Assembly (NCBI GenBank): GCA_028279755.1
Contig: JANQNB010000008.1
Span: 36,899-100,898, forward strand
DNA: 64,000 nt
From: Candidatus Nanoarchaeia archaeon
GTDB taxonomy: Archaea > Nanobdellota > Nanobdellia > Woesearchaeales > UBA525
Direction: 5' to 3'
Part shown: positions 45,017 to 53,628 of the stretch, piece after piece
How positions within the stretch are numbered: the first letter of the stretch is position 1
How the letters are laid out: every line of letters begins with the position of its first letter
Translations under genes and position numbers: made by a program
The notes under the pieces: model-generated
What the model saw: the letters and a program-made list of their open reading frames with translations, nothing else
Databases searched by the model: none
Told to the model about the DNA's origin: nothing

Positions 45017-45912
45017 GCATCCTCATTGACCAAAACACGCGCGTCGTGGTGCAAGGCGCAACCGGCAAGATGGGCCAAAAAGCCACGAAAGAGATGCTCG
45101 CAGAAGGCACGACCGTGAGCGCTGGCGTCACGCCAGGCAAAGGCGGGCAAGAAGTTAAGGGTGTCCCGGTCTTTGACAGCGTCGCAGAAGCGGTTGCGCA
45201 CGATCCGAAGCTGAACACGAGCCTGATCCTCGTGCCGCCACTCCTTGCCATGGACGCAGCCTATGAAGCCATCGACGCTGGCATGAAGCTCGTGGTCATC
45301 ATCACTGAGAACGTGCCGATCAAGGACGCAGCAAAGATCGTCGAGTATGCCCGACGGCACGAGTGCCGGATCATCGGTCCGGGCTGTGCTGGCCTGATCT
45401 CGCCTGGCAAGGGCAAGGTGGGCGTGATCGGCAGTGCCAAGGAAAAGGACATGTACAGCCCTGGCAGGATCGGCTTCCTCAGCAAATCAGGGGGCATGTC
45501 CTCTGAAACAAGCATGCTGCTCACCAAGGCAGGGCTGGGCCAGAGCACGGTCGTGAGTGTCGGCGGCGACGTGATCGCAGGCAGCACGTTCGCGGATTTG
45601 CTGCCATTGTTCGAGGCGGATGACGAGACCGACGCGGTCGTGCTCTTCGCTGAGATCGGCGGCGCGTACGAAGAGATCGCTGCTGAGCTGATCAAGGCAA
45701 AGAAGTTCACCAAGCCTGTCATCGCTTTTGTCTGCGGCAGGTTCGCAGAAACCATGGGCACAGGATTGGCAATGGGACACGCAGGCGCGATCGTGGAAGA
45801 AGGTTTTGGCACGGCGAAAGACAAGAAGAAAGCCTTGAAGGAAGCGGGCGTGCTCGTGGCTGATTACCACCACGACATCCCGGAATTGGTGAAGAAAGCG
45901 CTGAAGAAATGA
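45013..45912 (+). CDS. SucD-like CoA-binding/phosphohistidine subunit, citryl-CoA synthetase / ATP-citrate lyase type
   Basis: 299 aa. A CoA-binding fold (VVVQGATGKMGQKA), IIGPGCAGLISPGKG, and the active-site His in GHAGAIVEEGFG. The loop SKSGGMSSE resembles SGGMSNE of ATP-citrate lyases and not SGTLTYE of succinyl-CoA synthetases. It starts in an ATGA overlap with the ATP-grasp gene, so the two form one enzyme. The product would be citryl-CoA from citrate, ATP and CoA if the assignment is right. Confidence 0.75.
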   Translation: MSILIDQNTRVVVQGATGKMGQKATKEMLAEGTTVSAGVTPGKGGQEVKGVPVFDSVAEAVAHDPKLNTSLILVPPLLAMDAAYEAIDAGMKLVVIITENVPIKDAAKIVEYARRHECRIIGPGCAGLISPGKGKVGVIGSAKEKDMYSPGRIGFLSKSGGMSSETSMLLTKAGLGQSTVVSVGGDVIAGSTFADLLPLFEADDETDAVVLFAEIGGAYEEIAAELIKAKKFTKPVIAFVCGRFAETMGTGLAMGHAGAIVEEGFGTAKDKKKALKEAGVLVADYHHDIPELVKKALKK

Positions 45913-45913
45913 A

Positions 45914-46015
45914 GCGCCGCCTTGGGAGAATATCAAGGCCTGAGTGCCAGGCGCGCCTGGCTATACGAAGGCCGGTTCCTTCCCGCACCAGAGGGAGGGC
46001 AAAAACCCGCGGCGC
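45914..46015 (+). ncRNA. Candidate structured intergenic RNA before the citryl-CoA lyase gene
   Basis: GCGCCGC (45914-45920) pairs with GCGGCGC (46009-46015) to close a multi-branch loop. Inside are three hairpins: CCTTG/CAAGG (45920-45938), the perfect 16-base palindrome GCCAGGCGCGCCTGGC (45946-45961) and CCT(T)CCC/GGGAGG (45978-45998). GGTGAT for the next gene follows five bases after the closing stem, so folding could control translation. No known riboswitch class was recognised. Confidence 0.4.
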
Positions 46016-46030
46016 AAAAAGGTGATATGC

Positions 46031-46762
46031 ATGGAATTCAAGACCGCAATTTCAAAGATGACTGACGATGATTTGATCATCCACGGCAAGAAACACAGCG
46101 AGATGGTCGACTCGTGGGGCTTTCCCAAGACGATCTTCTTCCTGCTCTCAGGCAAGGAGCCAAGCGAGGCGGAAGCCGCAGTGTTCGACGCCATGCTGAC
46201 GACTGTCATTGATCATGGCATGGGTGTGGCAAGCGCTTTGACCAGCCGTTTTGTCATGAGCACTGGCAATCCCTTGAACGCAGCTGTTGCTGGCGGCGTG
46301 CTGTGTCTTGGGGATTACCATGGAGGCTCGATCGAGAAAGCCATGAAACTCTACGCTGAAGTCAAGGAATCCGGAAAGACTGCTGCAGAGTTTGTCAAGG
46401 ACGCGTTCGCGAACAAGAAATTATTGTTCGGCTTCGGCCACAAGGTGTACAAGGACAAGGACCCGCGCACAAGCCACCTTGCTGAGATCTGCAAGAAAAA
46501 CTCATACACCTCCAAATACCTGACCCTCGCCCTTGATATGGAAAAGGCAATAGAAGCGGAGAAAGGCAAGCGGCTCGTGCTGAACGTCGATGGCGCGATC
46601 GCGGCTTTGCTGCTCGAGATGGGCTTTGACCCTGCGATGGGTAAGGGTTTCTTCATCATCGGCAGGACGCCAAGCCTCGTCGCGCAAGCAGTCGAGGAGA
46701 AAGCCCGCGAGAAACCAGTACGGCGTGTCAGCGAAGACGACATAGTTTATGACGGGAAATAA
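46031..46762 (+). CDS. Citryl-CoA lyase (citrate-synthase-like C-terminal domain only)
   Basis: 243 aa, too short for citrate synthase (about 370-430) but the size of the lyase domain of ATP-citrate lyase. GFGHKVYKDKDPR carries the catalytic His and Arg; NVDGAIAALLLEMG corresponds to the NVDGLIG of ATP-citrate lyase (catalytic Asp), and GKGFFIIGRTPSLVAQA to its GRSMGFIGH region. It would split citryl-CoA into acetyl-CoA and oxaloacetate. GGTGAT lies four bases before the ATG, which decides the start within a longer open frame. It follows the two synthetase-like subunits after the structured region at 45914. Confidence 0.8.
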   Translation: MEFKTAISKMTDDDLIIHGKKHSEMVDSWGFPKTIFFLLSGKEPSEAEAAVFDAMLTTVIDHGMGVASALTSRFVMSTGNPLNAAVAGGVLCLGDYHGGSIEKAMKLYAEVKESGKTAAEFVKDAFANKKLLFGFGHKVYKDKDPRTSHLAEICKKNSYTSKYLTLALDMEKAIEAEKGKRLVLNVDGAIAALLLEMGFDPAMGKGFFIIGRTPSLVAQAVEEKAREKPVRRVSEDDIVYDGK

Positions 46763-47268
46763 AGCGCTTCGTGCTGCCACGCGCTCAAGGCCATGACGGC
46801 TGCGCTGAGGTATTGGTCTTTTCTGTGATAGCGCCCCTTGGTGAAGAAGCCGCACGCGCCGTCCTTCTGCTTGGTGTTAGTCTCGCCACGCACGTCGTCC
46901 ATGACCGGACCGAGCTCTTCGCCAGCGAGCAAGCGTTTCGCCACACTGTCTGGCAAGGGGAAGTGCGGGCTCAGGGCGAAGCTTTCCCTGCCTTGCTTAT
47001 CCATCACGACAACGGCTGCGAAGCACAGCCATTTCCCTGCATGCTCAGCCACGCCGCCTTCCATTCCAACGTAGAAATCAGCTTCCTCGTGCTCCTGGAG
47101 GTATTTCGCGCGGAACTTCGCGCCTTCAAGGGTCTCGTCCCCGAACGGCTGGTCCGGCGCTCCTGGCACGCTCGTGCCTTCAACGCTGACATTATTGTAG
47201 TATTTCGAGAAGGCTTCTTCAGTCCCCTTGATCTTGACAGGGTTCTTCGAGCCGACGATGATCTTCAT
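46747..47268 (-). CDS. Inosine/xanthosine triphosphatase (YjjX/DUF84 family)
   Basis: 173 aa. VGSKNPVKIKGTEEAF (substrate-binding start), the acidic FYVGMEGGVAEH and the GPVMDDVRG region fit the YjjX/DUF84 non-canonical purine NTP phosphatases, which clear ITP and XTP. It is translationally coupled to the upstream Nudix gene (ATGA) and overlaps the lyase gene tail by 16 bases. Confidence 0.88.
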   Translation of the reverse strand: MKIIVGSKNPVKIKGTEEAFSKYYNNVSVEGTSVPGAPDQPFGDETLEGAKFRAKYLQEHEEADFYVGMEGGVAEHAGKWLCFAAVVVMDKQGRESFALSPHFPLPDSVAKRLLAGEELGPVMDDVRGETNTKQKDGACGFFTKGRYHRKDQYLSAAVMALSAWQHEALYFPS

Positions 47269-47777
47269 TGTATCAGCCCCTTCAACTGCTCTTTCCGCTG
47301 CTGGAAATCGTGCACAAAGCCAGGGGTGAATTGTTCCGGATCCTGCTCAATGAGCTCTTCAACCTCGTCGACCAGCATCTTCTTCATCTCTGAAAGCTCC
47401 TCGTTCAGGGTGAACGCGCCGTCATGGAAGCCAGCGAACACGCCTGTCAAGTACCGTTGCGTCACAGACTTCTCTGTGAACTCGTTGTAGACCTTGTCCA
47501 GGAACGTGAGTTCGCATTCGATGCCCAGCTCTTCCTTGAGTTCTCGCAAGGCTGCTTCTTCATGCGTTTCGCCAGCCATGGCCATGCCGCACACAGCAGC
47601 GTCCAGACGGTTGGGAAAGCTGCTCTTGCTCGCGGCGCGCTTTGCGATGAGCAGGTGCGTGCCGTCATGAAGGAAGATGGCCACGTTCCGCGAGAGCAGG
47701 CCTTTCTCTATCTTCTCTTCACGGCTTGCTTGTCCGATGACATTGTCATCTTCATCGACGATATCGACCATTTCCAT
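47265..47777 (-). CDS. Nudix hydrolase, IPP-isomerase-like
   Basis: 170 aa. The Nudix box GMAMAGETHEEAALRELKEELGI is complete (G-x5-E-x7-RE-x2-EE-x-G, about residues 64-86). The N-terminal MVDIVDEDDNVIGQASREEK and NRLDAAVCG are seen in the YfcD/type 1 IPP-isomerase-like group, but catalytic isomerase residues cannot be confirmed, so a phosphatase of nucleotide-like substrates is equally possible. The promoter shares one TATA region with the divergent gene at 47831. Confidence 0.85.
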   Translation of the reverse strand: MEMVDIVDEDDNVIGQASREEKIEKGLLSRNVAIFLHDGTHLLIAKRAASKSSFPNRLDAAVCGMAMAGETHEEAALRELKEELGIECELTFLDKVYNEFTEKSVTQRYLTGVFAGFHDGAFTLNEELSEMKKMLVDEVEELIEQDPEQFTPGFVHDFQQRKEQLKGLIQ

Positions 47778-47799
47778 GCAGAAGGCGACTTGGAGATAA

Positions 47800-47810
47800 C
47801 TTTTAAAGCT
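47800..47810. promoter_or_regulatory. Bidirectional TATA element between the Nudix and NFACT genes
   Basis: CTTTTAAAGCT is nearly symmetric and is centred about 26 bases before the plus-strand ATG at 47831 and about 28 bases before the minus-strand ATG at 47777, so one element could serve both leaderless genes. Confidence 0.6.
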
Positions 47811-47830
47811 TTGCCGGGTTCTGGCTCTCT

Positions 47831-48919
47831 ATGAAGGATTCCTTGACCTCGCTGGATGTGCACTATCTTGTGAAAGAGCTGCAGGTGCTTGCTGGCAGCC
47901 GCCTGGACAAGGTCTACCAGGCTGGGAAGGAACGCAAAGGGGATATGACCTTCCAGCTGCGCAAGAAAGATGCGGGCAAGCTCTTATTGCGCCTCGTGCT
48001 GCCAGGCTTTGCCTGTCTTGTTGCTGAGAAGCCCGCATACCCGCCAATGCCGGGCTATTTTGCCGTGTTCCTGCGCAAGCATCTGGGGAATGCCACCTTG
48101 AACGCTCTTCGACAGCGGGATTTTGAAAGGATCATCGAGATCGAGTTCCAGAACAAGAACGGCATCTTCACACTCATTGTTGAGCTCTTGCCGCCTGGCA
48201 ACGCGCTCCTGCTGAACAGCGATGGCAAGATCATCAATCTCTTGCAGCCGCAACGACATGGACAAAGGTTGCTCCGCGGTGGCGCCATGTACGAGCCCCC
48301 GCCGCCAGTGTTCAATACAAAGGACGCGAGCGCTGCCGAGATCCTTGACAAGCTCGCAGCGAGCGAGAAGGATTCGATCGTGAAAGCTGTCGCGATCGAC
48401 CTGAGCTTCGGCGGCGTGTATGCAGAAGAGGTGTGCGCTCGCGCTGATGTGGATAAATCGCTGAAGCTGCCCAAGAACAGATTGGAACCGGTAGTTAAGG
48501 AGGTAAAGGACATTTTCAAGGACAAATTAAAACCCTTCCTCGTTGAAGAGCATGTATATCCGTTCGCTATGAGAACAAAAAAAGGGGAGGGGTGTGAGAG
48601 CTTTTCTGAAGGGATTGCACAGCTGATACCAGAAGTTGAGACTGCAGAGCAGGTTGAGGAAGCGGTTCAGGAGACAAAGCAGAAGAAGACCAAGAACATC
48701 CTCGAGCAGCAGACGCAGCAATTGGAAGGCTATAGGAAAAGCTCAGAAGAAAACCAGAAAAAAGGGGAAATGATTTATTCGCATTACCAGGATGTGAAAA
48801 AGATTCTTGACGGAATTAACAAGGACAGGAAGAAATTGTCGTGGAAAGAAGTGAAAGAGAAATATCCGAACGTTGCGATCGATGAGAATAAAGGGAAAAT
48901 TACGATAGAGTTGGAATGA
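47831..48919 (+). CDS. NFACT-N domain protein (RqcH-like), lacking NFACT-R
   Basis: 362 aa. The N-terminal region (LTSLDVHYLVKELQVLAGSRLDK, about 5-27, and GFACLVAEKPAYPPMPGYFAVFLRKHL region) matches NFACT-N/FbpA of RqcH/Rqc2, ribosome quality-control factors that handle stalled large subunits. A coiled coil follows (about 275-330). The NFACT-R domain that normally closes these proteins (total over 550 residues) is absent, so it is either encoded elsewhere or lost. The C-terminal third is more AT-rich than the start. It is coupled by ATGA to the methyltransferase downstream. Confidence 0.85.
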   Translation: MKDSLTSLDVHYLVKELQVLAGSRLDKVYQAGKERKGDMTFQLRKKDAGKLLLRLVLPGFACLVAEKPAYPPMPGYFAVFLRKHLGNATLNALRQRDFERIIEIEFQNKNGIFTLIVELLPPGNALLLNSDGKIINLLQPQRHGQRLLRGGAMYEPPPPVFNTKDASAAEILDKLAASEKDSIVKAVAIDLSFGGVYAEEVCARADVDKSLKLPKNRLEPVVKEVKDIFKDKLKPFLVEEHVYPFAMRTKKGEGCESFSEGIAQLIPEVETAEQVEEAVQETKQKKTKNILEQQTQQLEGYRKSSEENQKKGEMIYSHYQDVKKILDGINKDRKKLSWKEVKEKYPNVAIDENKGKITIELE

Positions 48920-49800
48920 TGGGTTTTTTTGAAAACAGATACGCGAAAATTTGTCCCGACTTTACTACAGATGCTACTGAGAAGAAGGCCTTGCGAGTGA
49001 ATACCTTGCGGATCGATGACTGTGCGCTCAAGAAAAGATTAGAAAATAAAAAAGTGAAATTGGAGAAAATTCCTTATCTTAAGGATGGGTACTTTTACGA
49101 TGCAAGTTTTTCCTTAGGAGCCACACCGGAGTATTTGTTGGGGTATTATTACTTGCAAGGCGCCGCGTCACAGCTCGTCGCTGAAATCCTTGACCCGCAG
49201 CCTGGCGAGACTGTGCTGGACATGGCAGCAGCGCCTGGCAGCAAAGCGACGCACATCGCGCAATTGATGAACGGCAAAGGTTCGATCTTCGCGCTGGACA
49301 ACAACGCGCAACGGCTCGCTTCGCTTCGTAACAACTGCGAACGCCTCATGGTCATGAACATGCTCTTGTTCAAGAAGGACGCGCGCTTTGCCGCAGACCT
49401 TGGCATGACGTTCGACAAGGTCCTGCTTGACGCGCCGTGCTCTGGCAACTTCTGCAGCGAGAAAGGATGGCTCGCCAAACGCCGCATCGAAGACATCAAA
49501 GCGAATGCCCGGGTGCAGAAAGAATTGCTCAAGGCAGCTTACGCTGTTCTCAAGAAGGGAGGAGTCTTGGTGTATAGCACTTGTTCCCTGGAGCCTGAAG
49601 AGAATGAGATAGTGATTGACTGGTTCCTGAACAAGTTTCCGGACTTGGAAGTTGAGGATATCGAGTTCGGGTTAGGAGACCCTGGCACTGTGACGTGGGA
49701 CGGGAAGGACCTGAACAAGCAGCTCCTGAGAACACGCCGCTTCTGGCCGCACAAGACTGGGACAGAAGGGTTCTTCATCGCCAGACTGAAAAAACGCTAA
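48916..49800 (+). CDS. NSUN/RsmB-family RNA m5C methyltransferase
   Basis: 294 aa. SAM motif VLDMAAAPGSKATHIA, motif IV DAPCSGNF with its Cys and the catalytic Cys of motif VI in YSTCSLEPEENE define the Trm4/RsmB family, which puts m5C into tRNA or rRNA. The length fits archaeal Trm4-type enzymes without an added PUA domain. The ATG overlaps the NFACT stop. The first 230 bases are AT-richer than the rest. Confidence 0.92.
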   Translation: MMGFFENRYAKICPDFTTDATEKKALRVNTLRIDDCALKKRLENKKVKLEKIPYLKDGYFYDASFSLGATPEYLLGYYYLQGAASQLVAEILDPQPGETVLDMAAAPGSKATHIAQLMNGKGSIFALDNNAQRLASLRNNCERLMVMNMLLFKKDARFAADLGMTFDKVLLDAPCSGNFCSEKGWLAKRRIEDIKANARVQKELLKAAYAVLKKGGVLVYSTCSLEPEENEIVIDWFLNKFPDLEVEDIEFGLGDPGTVTWDGKDLNKQLLRTRRFWPHKTGTEGFFIARLKKR

Positions 49801-49834
49801 ATCTTATTAATTCTTCTCCACTCCAGAGTCGAAA

Positions 49835-51331
49835 ATGTCTGCTGCTCAACCAGTGGTGTGGGCTAATTTCAACCCGGCAAGCCATTACGCGGAGATGCCC
49901 AGGCGGAGCTGGACATTCTACACACCGCACGGAAGGTCTCTTGTCAATGATGTCTGCCGGCGACTGAAAGAAAGCCTCGCATCTTTGTACACACCGTTAG
50001 GATACCCTGCGTGGTTCGCAACGCCGGTCGTCTATGCTTCCAGGAACAGGGGCTTTTTCCAGCCAATCGACACCAGTATCTCAGATGTTGCAGCGTATGA
50101 CCGCTTTGTCGTGACTGTGCCAACCCTCAGGAGCCATGTCCTTGAAGGCGCGCCTCCCCGTGTCGGTTTCTTGCAACGTTCTCCAACAAGTCTTGACATG
50201 TTCCGGAAAGCGCATAAGAAACGCAACATCTTCGGCGAGCCAGAGCGCGGGCTTGACTTCCCGAGCCTGTACCGGAGCCTGCAATCCTATGAAGACCTCC
50301 TCATGATCATCGCTTGCCAGCCAAATCGTGTGGACATGGATTCGTACGCATTGCGCACCCTGCCGGGCGTGGTGGGGATCTGCGACTACCTGGACGCGCT
50401 CCACTCCCACGCCAGTCCAACCAGCACGCTCGACGCACTGCTCGCTGTCGGCATTCCCGAAGCAGCGCTGGCGCAGCATGATGACTTGTGGCAGTTCCTG
50501 ACTGGCGCACGACGCATCCCCTTCATCTCAGCGAATCCGAACTACGCGGTTTGGGACCGCACGTCGATAGCGTGGCGCTTGCGATTCCTGAAGACACTGG
50601 GCCGCGGCAATGTCGAAGCCGCAGCTACGTATCATCTCCACAAGCATCTGCCCTTTATCATCGAAGGGATGTCAGCTGAGCCCTTCCCCTGCGACGGTGG
50701 TAGCATCGTCCTGCAACGGGAAGTGAAAGCGATCCGTGCCGTGCCCTCGCTCGACGCCATGCTTTCTGTGCTTGCCCGCTTGCATGAAAACGCTGACGAT
50801 TTGCTCGCCGCTGCGGGCTTCCAGCTGCCGGCAAAGGAATATCCTGATGATGATACGCTCAGAGAGCTCATGCAACGGTTCGCCCGGATCGAAGACTCGC
50901 TTGCAGTGCAGAGCATTGACGTCTCGCTCAATCGTCTCAAGGAATCAGTGGACTATCACCGAAGCGCTGCTCTTCGCCGGGCCATCCATGCAGATGTGAA
51001 ACCTGAACACTTCATCGTCACCGAAGACGACGAGGTGAAACTCGCGGATCTCGAACACCTCTGCGTCGGACCGCTCACCTGGGAGTTTGCGAATGCCATG
51101 GTGCGCGGGCTCACGCCGCCTGAGCAAGGAGGAATGATACTGGGTCGTTACGGTAAATTCTCTTCCCTCTCTGCGGAGCAGCTCGCTGAGATAGAAGCAG
51201 GCCTGCCGCTGGGCTGCGTCCACCCGGCAGTCAAGGAGATCACTGACGTGCTCGAACGCACGCCGGAATCGCAGCACCGAGACATCTTGCCCAAGCTGCG
51301 TGTCATGGCCCAGCAGCGGCTAGTTGCATAG
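49835..51331 (+). CDS. Protein with degenerate kinase-like (APH-type) C-terminal domain
   Basis: 498 aa. Near residue 390 the segment AIHADVKPEHFIVTEDDEVKLADLEHLCVGP has the spacing of an aminoglycoside-phosphotransferase/protein-kinase catalytic loop and metal loop (H-x-D-x(5)-F, then DLE where DFD/DWE is usual; I quote only its parts here: HADVKPEHF and KLADLEH). The normal Asn of the catalytic loop is replaced. The N-terminal part is unrecognised. A small-molecule kinase or pseudokinase is likely. TATA CTTATTAATT lies 27 bases before the ATG. The tail overlaps the convergent PhoU gene by 12 bases. Confidence 0.6.
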   Translation: MSAAQPVVWANFNPASHYAEMPRRSWTFYTPHGRSLVNDVCRRLKESLASLYTPLGYPAWFATPVVYASRNRGFFQPIDTSISDVAAYDRFVVTVPTLRSHVLEGAPPRVGFLQRSPTSLDMFRKAHKKRNIFGEPERGLDFPSLYRSLQSYEDLLMIIACQPNRVDMDSYALRTLPGVVGICDYLDALHSHASPTSTLDALLAVGIPEAALAQHDDLWQFLTGARRIPFISANPNYAVWDRTSIAWRLRFLKTLGRGNVEAAATYHLHKHLPFIIEGMSAEPFPCDGGSIVLQREVKAIRAVPSLDAMLSVLARLHENADDLLAAAGFQLPAKEYPDDDTLRELMQRFARIEDSLAVQSIDVSLNRLKESVDYHRSAALRRAIHADVKPEHFIVTEDDEVKLADLEHLCVGPLTWEFANAMVRGLTPPEQGGMILGRYGKFSSLSAEQLAEIEAGLPLGCVHPAVKEITDVLERTPESQHRDILPKLRVMAQQRLVA

Positions 51332-52216
51332 TGCGAGCACGCGCGAGCTGAGATGCAGGAGCCGCATCGTGATGCTGAAATGGTGCGCGAGAAATCCTGG
51401 CTCTTCCTGCATGCCCAGGCGGTGCAGGGTTTCCGGAGTGACGAGCTCGCTGTAGAAACGGTGATGCTTGTTCCACACTCGCATTGCCAGGGAGAAGCTC
51501 TTCTTCCGATAGGCTTTCTCCAATGCCTCGAAGGATTCGCAGTTCTGTTCGAAACGATGGGAGACCTGCTCCTTGTTCTTGACGAGATACGCTGCCAATG
51601 AGAGGAGTTCAGCATTGAGCTTCTCGAGCTGGGTGACGAGATCATAATAATCATACGAGCGTTCGGTCTGGTAATTGGTCGCGTTGATCAGCCGCAGGGT
51701 GTAATCGCGCAGACGCCTGCTGTTGTTCTTGACGAGCTCTTTCAGCCCGTCAATGTCGATGGGCTCGCGCTTCATCAGCTCCTGCAGCAGCATCGCGCCG
51801 ATCTGGAACTGCTTGGTGATCAGCGGCTCGATATCGTCTTCCTGCGTCTCAAGGAAGCATTGGATCAGGACTTTCTTCTTGCTGTGCTTGATGATTTCCA
51901 GCCCGTGGAACGAGTTGATGATGGTGTTGAGTTGGGAGAGCTTGGCCTGCTGTTCGAACCTCAGTTCTATCTGCCTGTGCCCTGCCTTGTACGCTGAGGA
52001 AAGGATGCTGCGGAGATGCGAGTGCGTGATCGAGCTGTCGATCAGGATCTCTTTCACGTCCTCAGGAGCGGCGTGCTTCCCCTTGATGACGAGATTGTTC
52101 CCCTCAGCGTCGATGGTTACCTCGTCTCCTGGTGCAAGCCCTTGTTCCCTGACCCATTTGATCGGGAGGAAGATGGTGCGGCCGCCCACGCCCTGCTTGA
52201 TGATCTTGCGATGCAT
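51320..52216 (-). CDS. AbrB/SpoVT domain plus PhoU-like domain protein
   Basis: 298 aa. An N-terminal swapped-hairpin AbrB DNA-binding domain (GGRTIFLPIKWVREQGLAPGDEV, about 11-33, positions described) is followed by a helical PhoU-like region (about 110-295). Such archaeal proteins are thought to regulate phosphate uptake. TATA AATATTAAAAAG is near 52250 and GGGTGGA lies in the leader, so translation is leadered. Confidence 0.88.
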   Translation of the reverse strand: MHRKIIKQGVGGRTIFLPIKWVREQGLAPGDEVTIDAEGNNLVIKGKHAAPEDVKEILIDSSITHSHLRSILSSAYKAGHRQIELRFEQQAKLSQLNTIINSFHGLEIIKHSKKKVLIQCFLETQEDDIEPLITKQFQIGAMLLQELMKREPIDIDGLKELVKNNSRRLRDYTLRLINATNYQTERSYDYYDLVTQLEKLNAELLSLAAYLVKNKEQVSHRFEQNCESFEALEKAYRKKSFSLAMRVWNKHHRFYSELVTPETLHRLGMQEEPGFLAHHFSITMRLLHLSSRVLALCN

Positions 52217-52386
52217 GCTGCTGGGAAGAATCCACCCTTCTTATTTCTTTCTTTTTAATATTAATAATATGAGTTAGGACTTTATATCACGCCAGGCTTT
52301 GTGTGCGAAATTCAGGGACATAACCAGTATATGGAGCAAAGCATTTAGTTAAACCCGTTTCACCTGAGCAAAATAGGTGGGGTGAT

Positions 52387-53598
52387 ATGGTGAGGAAAAC
52401 ATTAGTTCTGTGTTTAGCCTTTTTGCTGTGCGTCTCGTTCGTGAGCGCCGAAACCCTGTTCTCAGACGATTTCGAGAGCGGTCTCGGCGAATGGACGGAA
52501 TCAGTCGAGTACGACTGGACCACAGAGTACCCGGCTGAGAAGCAGGTGCCTGGTCATACGACTGGCAACGACGTGGCGCATGCAGACAATTGCGACACTG
52601 GTTGCTATCTGACGTTGACCGATGCGATCGACCTGAGCGACTACGAGGACGTGACGCTCGAGTTCTATCGCTATGTCGACAAGGCGCTTGACAGCGGCGA
52701 GTACCTCAAGGTCGAGGCGTATGACGGCAGCTCGTGGAACCAGATCTACTACTGGACACACGGGAGCGGTGACGACGACACGTGGCATCTTGAGAGTTGG
52801 GATGTGCCTGTGGGCTATCTCAGCGAGGATTTCAAGGTGCGCTACATCGCCAAGATGAGCGGTTCGCGCGAAGACGCTGAGATCGACGACGTCGAGCTGA
52901 CAGGCACGCTCGAAGCATTCTGCGGCAATAATGTCACAGAGGGCAACGAGACCTGCGACGGTCCTGATCTGGGCAACCAGACCTGTGTCACGCAGGGCTT
53001 TGACGGCGGCACGCTCGGCTGCAACGCCTACTGCACTGGCTATGACACCAGCGGCTGCTGGTCAAACAGCTGTGCGGAAACCGACAGCGGCAACGACATC
53101 TGGAATGTCGGCACGACCTATGGCACGTTGAACGGCAGCGGGTACAACGACACTGACTATTGCGAGAACAACGCAACCGTGTTCGAGTACTACTGCAGCG
53201 GCGACTTCAAGCTGAGCGCGTCGACAAGCTGCGGCACCGACACGTCGAACAACTACTGCCAGAACGGCAGCGTGTGGACCAACACGACAGACTACTACTG
53301 CGCCGTGGGCGAATGCGAAGTCTCGACCTCGCAGACTTTCACCGAGTGGTGCCAGTATGGCTGCACCGCAGGCGTGTGCAACGCGCCTCCGAACACGTGC
53401 ACCGATACTGACGGTGGCTTTGTCGTGTACACGGCTGGGAATGTGTATGGCTCCCTGAACGGCACGCCGTACAACTACACAGACACGTGTGGCGGTCCGG
53501 CACTGCAGGAGTGGTACTGTTCGAGCGGCTTTGCCTACAGCAGTTGGTTCAACTGCTCGATGAACGGCACTGGCTGCACCAACGGCGCGTGCTACTAA
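52387..53598 (+). CDS. Secreted cysteine-rich protein with N-terminal jellyroll-like domain
   Basis: 403 aa. A signal peptide ends at VSA-ET. Residues about 22-178 look like a MAM/CBM-type beta-jellyroll (FSDDFESGLGEW, then DYEDVTLEFYRYV). The rest has Cys-rich units, two of which are clearly similar: NVGTTYGTLNGSGYNDTDYC and TAGNVYGSLNGTPYNYTDTC. Several N-x-T/S sequons are present. There is no C-terminal anchor, so it may be released or bound to other surface proteins. GGGTGAT lies immediately before the ATG. Confidence 0.78.
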   Translation: MVRKTLVLCLAFLLCVSFVSAETLFSDDFESGLGEWTESVEYDWTTEYPAEKQVPGHTTGNDVAHADNCDTGCYLTLTDAIDLSDYEDVTLEFYRYVDKALDSGEYLKVEAYDGSSWNQIYYWTHGSGDDDTWHLESWDVPVGYLSEDFKVRYIAKMSGSREDAEIDDVELTGTLEAFCGNNVTEGNETCDGPDLGNQTCVTQGFDGGTLGCNAYCTGYDTSGCWSNSCAETDSGNDIWNVGTTYGTLNGSGYNDTDYCENNATVFEYYCSGDFKLSASTSCGTDTSNNYCQNGSVWTNTTDYYCAVGECEVSTSQTFTEWCQYGCTAGVCNAPPNTCTDTDGGFVVYTAGNVYGSLNGTPYNYTDTCGGPALQEWYCSSGFAYSSWFNCSMNGTGCTNGACY

Positions 53599-53608
53599 AC
53601 CCTTTCAG

Positions 53609-53623
53609 TTTTTTCTTTTTTTT
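53609..53623 (+). terminator. Oligo-T terminator
   Basis: A run of T with one C directly after the stop of the secreted-protein gene, the usual signal for archaeal RNA polymerase termination. Confidence 0.6.
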
Positions 53624-53628
53624 AGACA

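Noticed and set aside
43796..45912. Plain succinyl-CoA synthetase
   Set aside because: Not excluded, but the SGGMSSE loop, the basic ATP-grasp loop and the adjacent lyase-only gene fit citryl-CoA synthetase better.
46031..46762. Truncated citrate synthase pseudogene
   Set aside because: The frame is intact with its own Shine-Dalgarno sequence and has catalytic residues of the lyase family; its size is normal for a stand-alone lyase.
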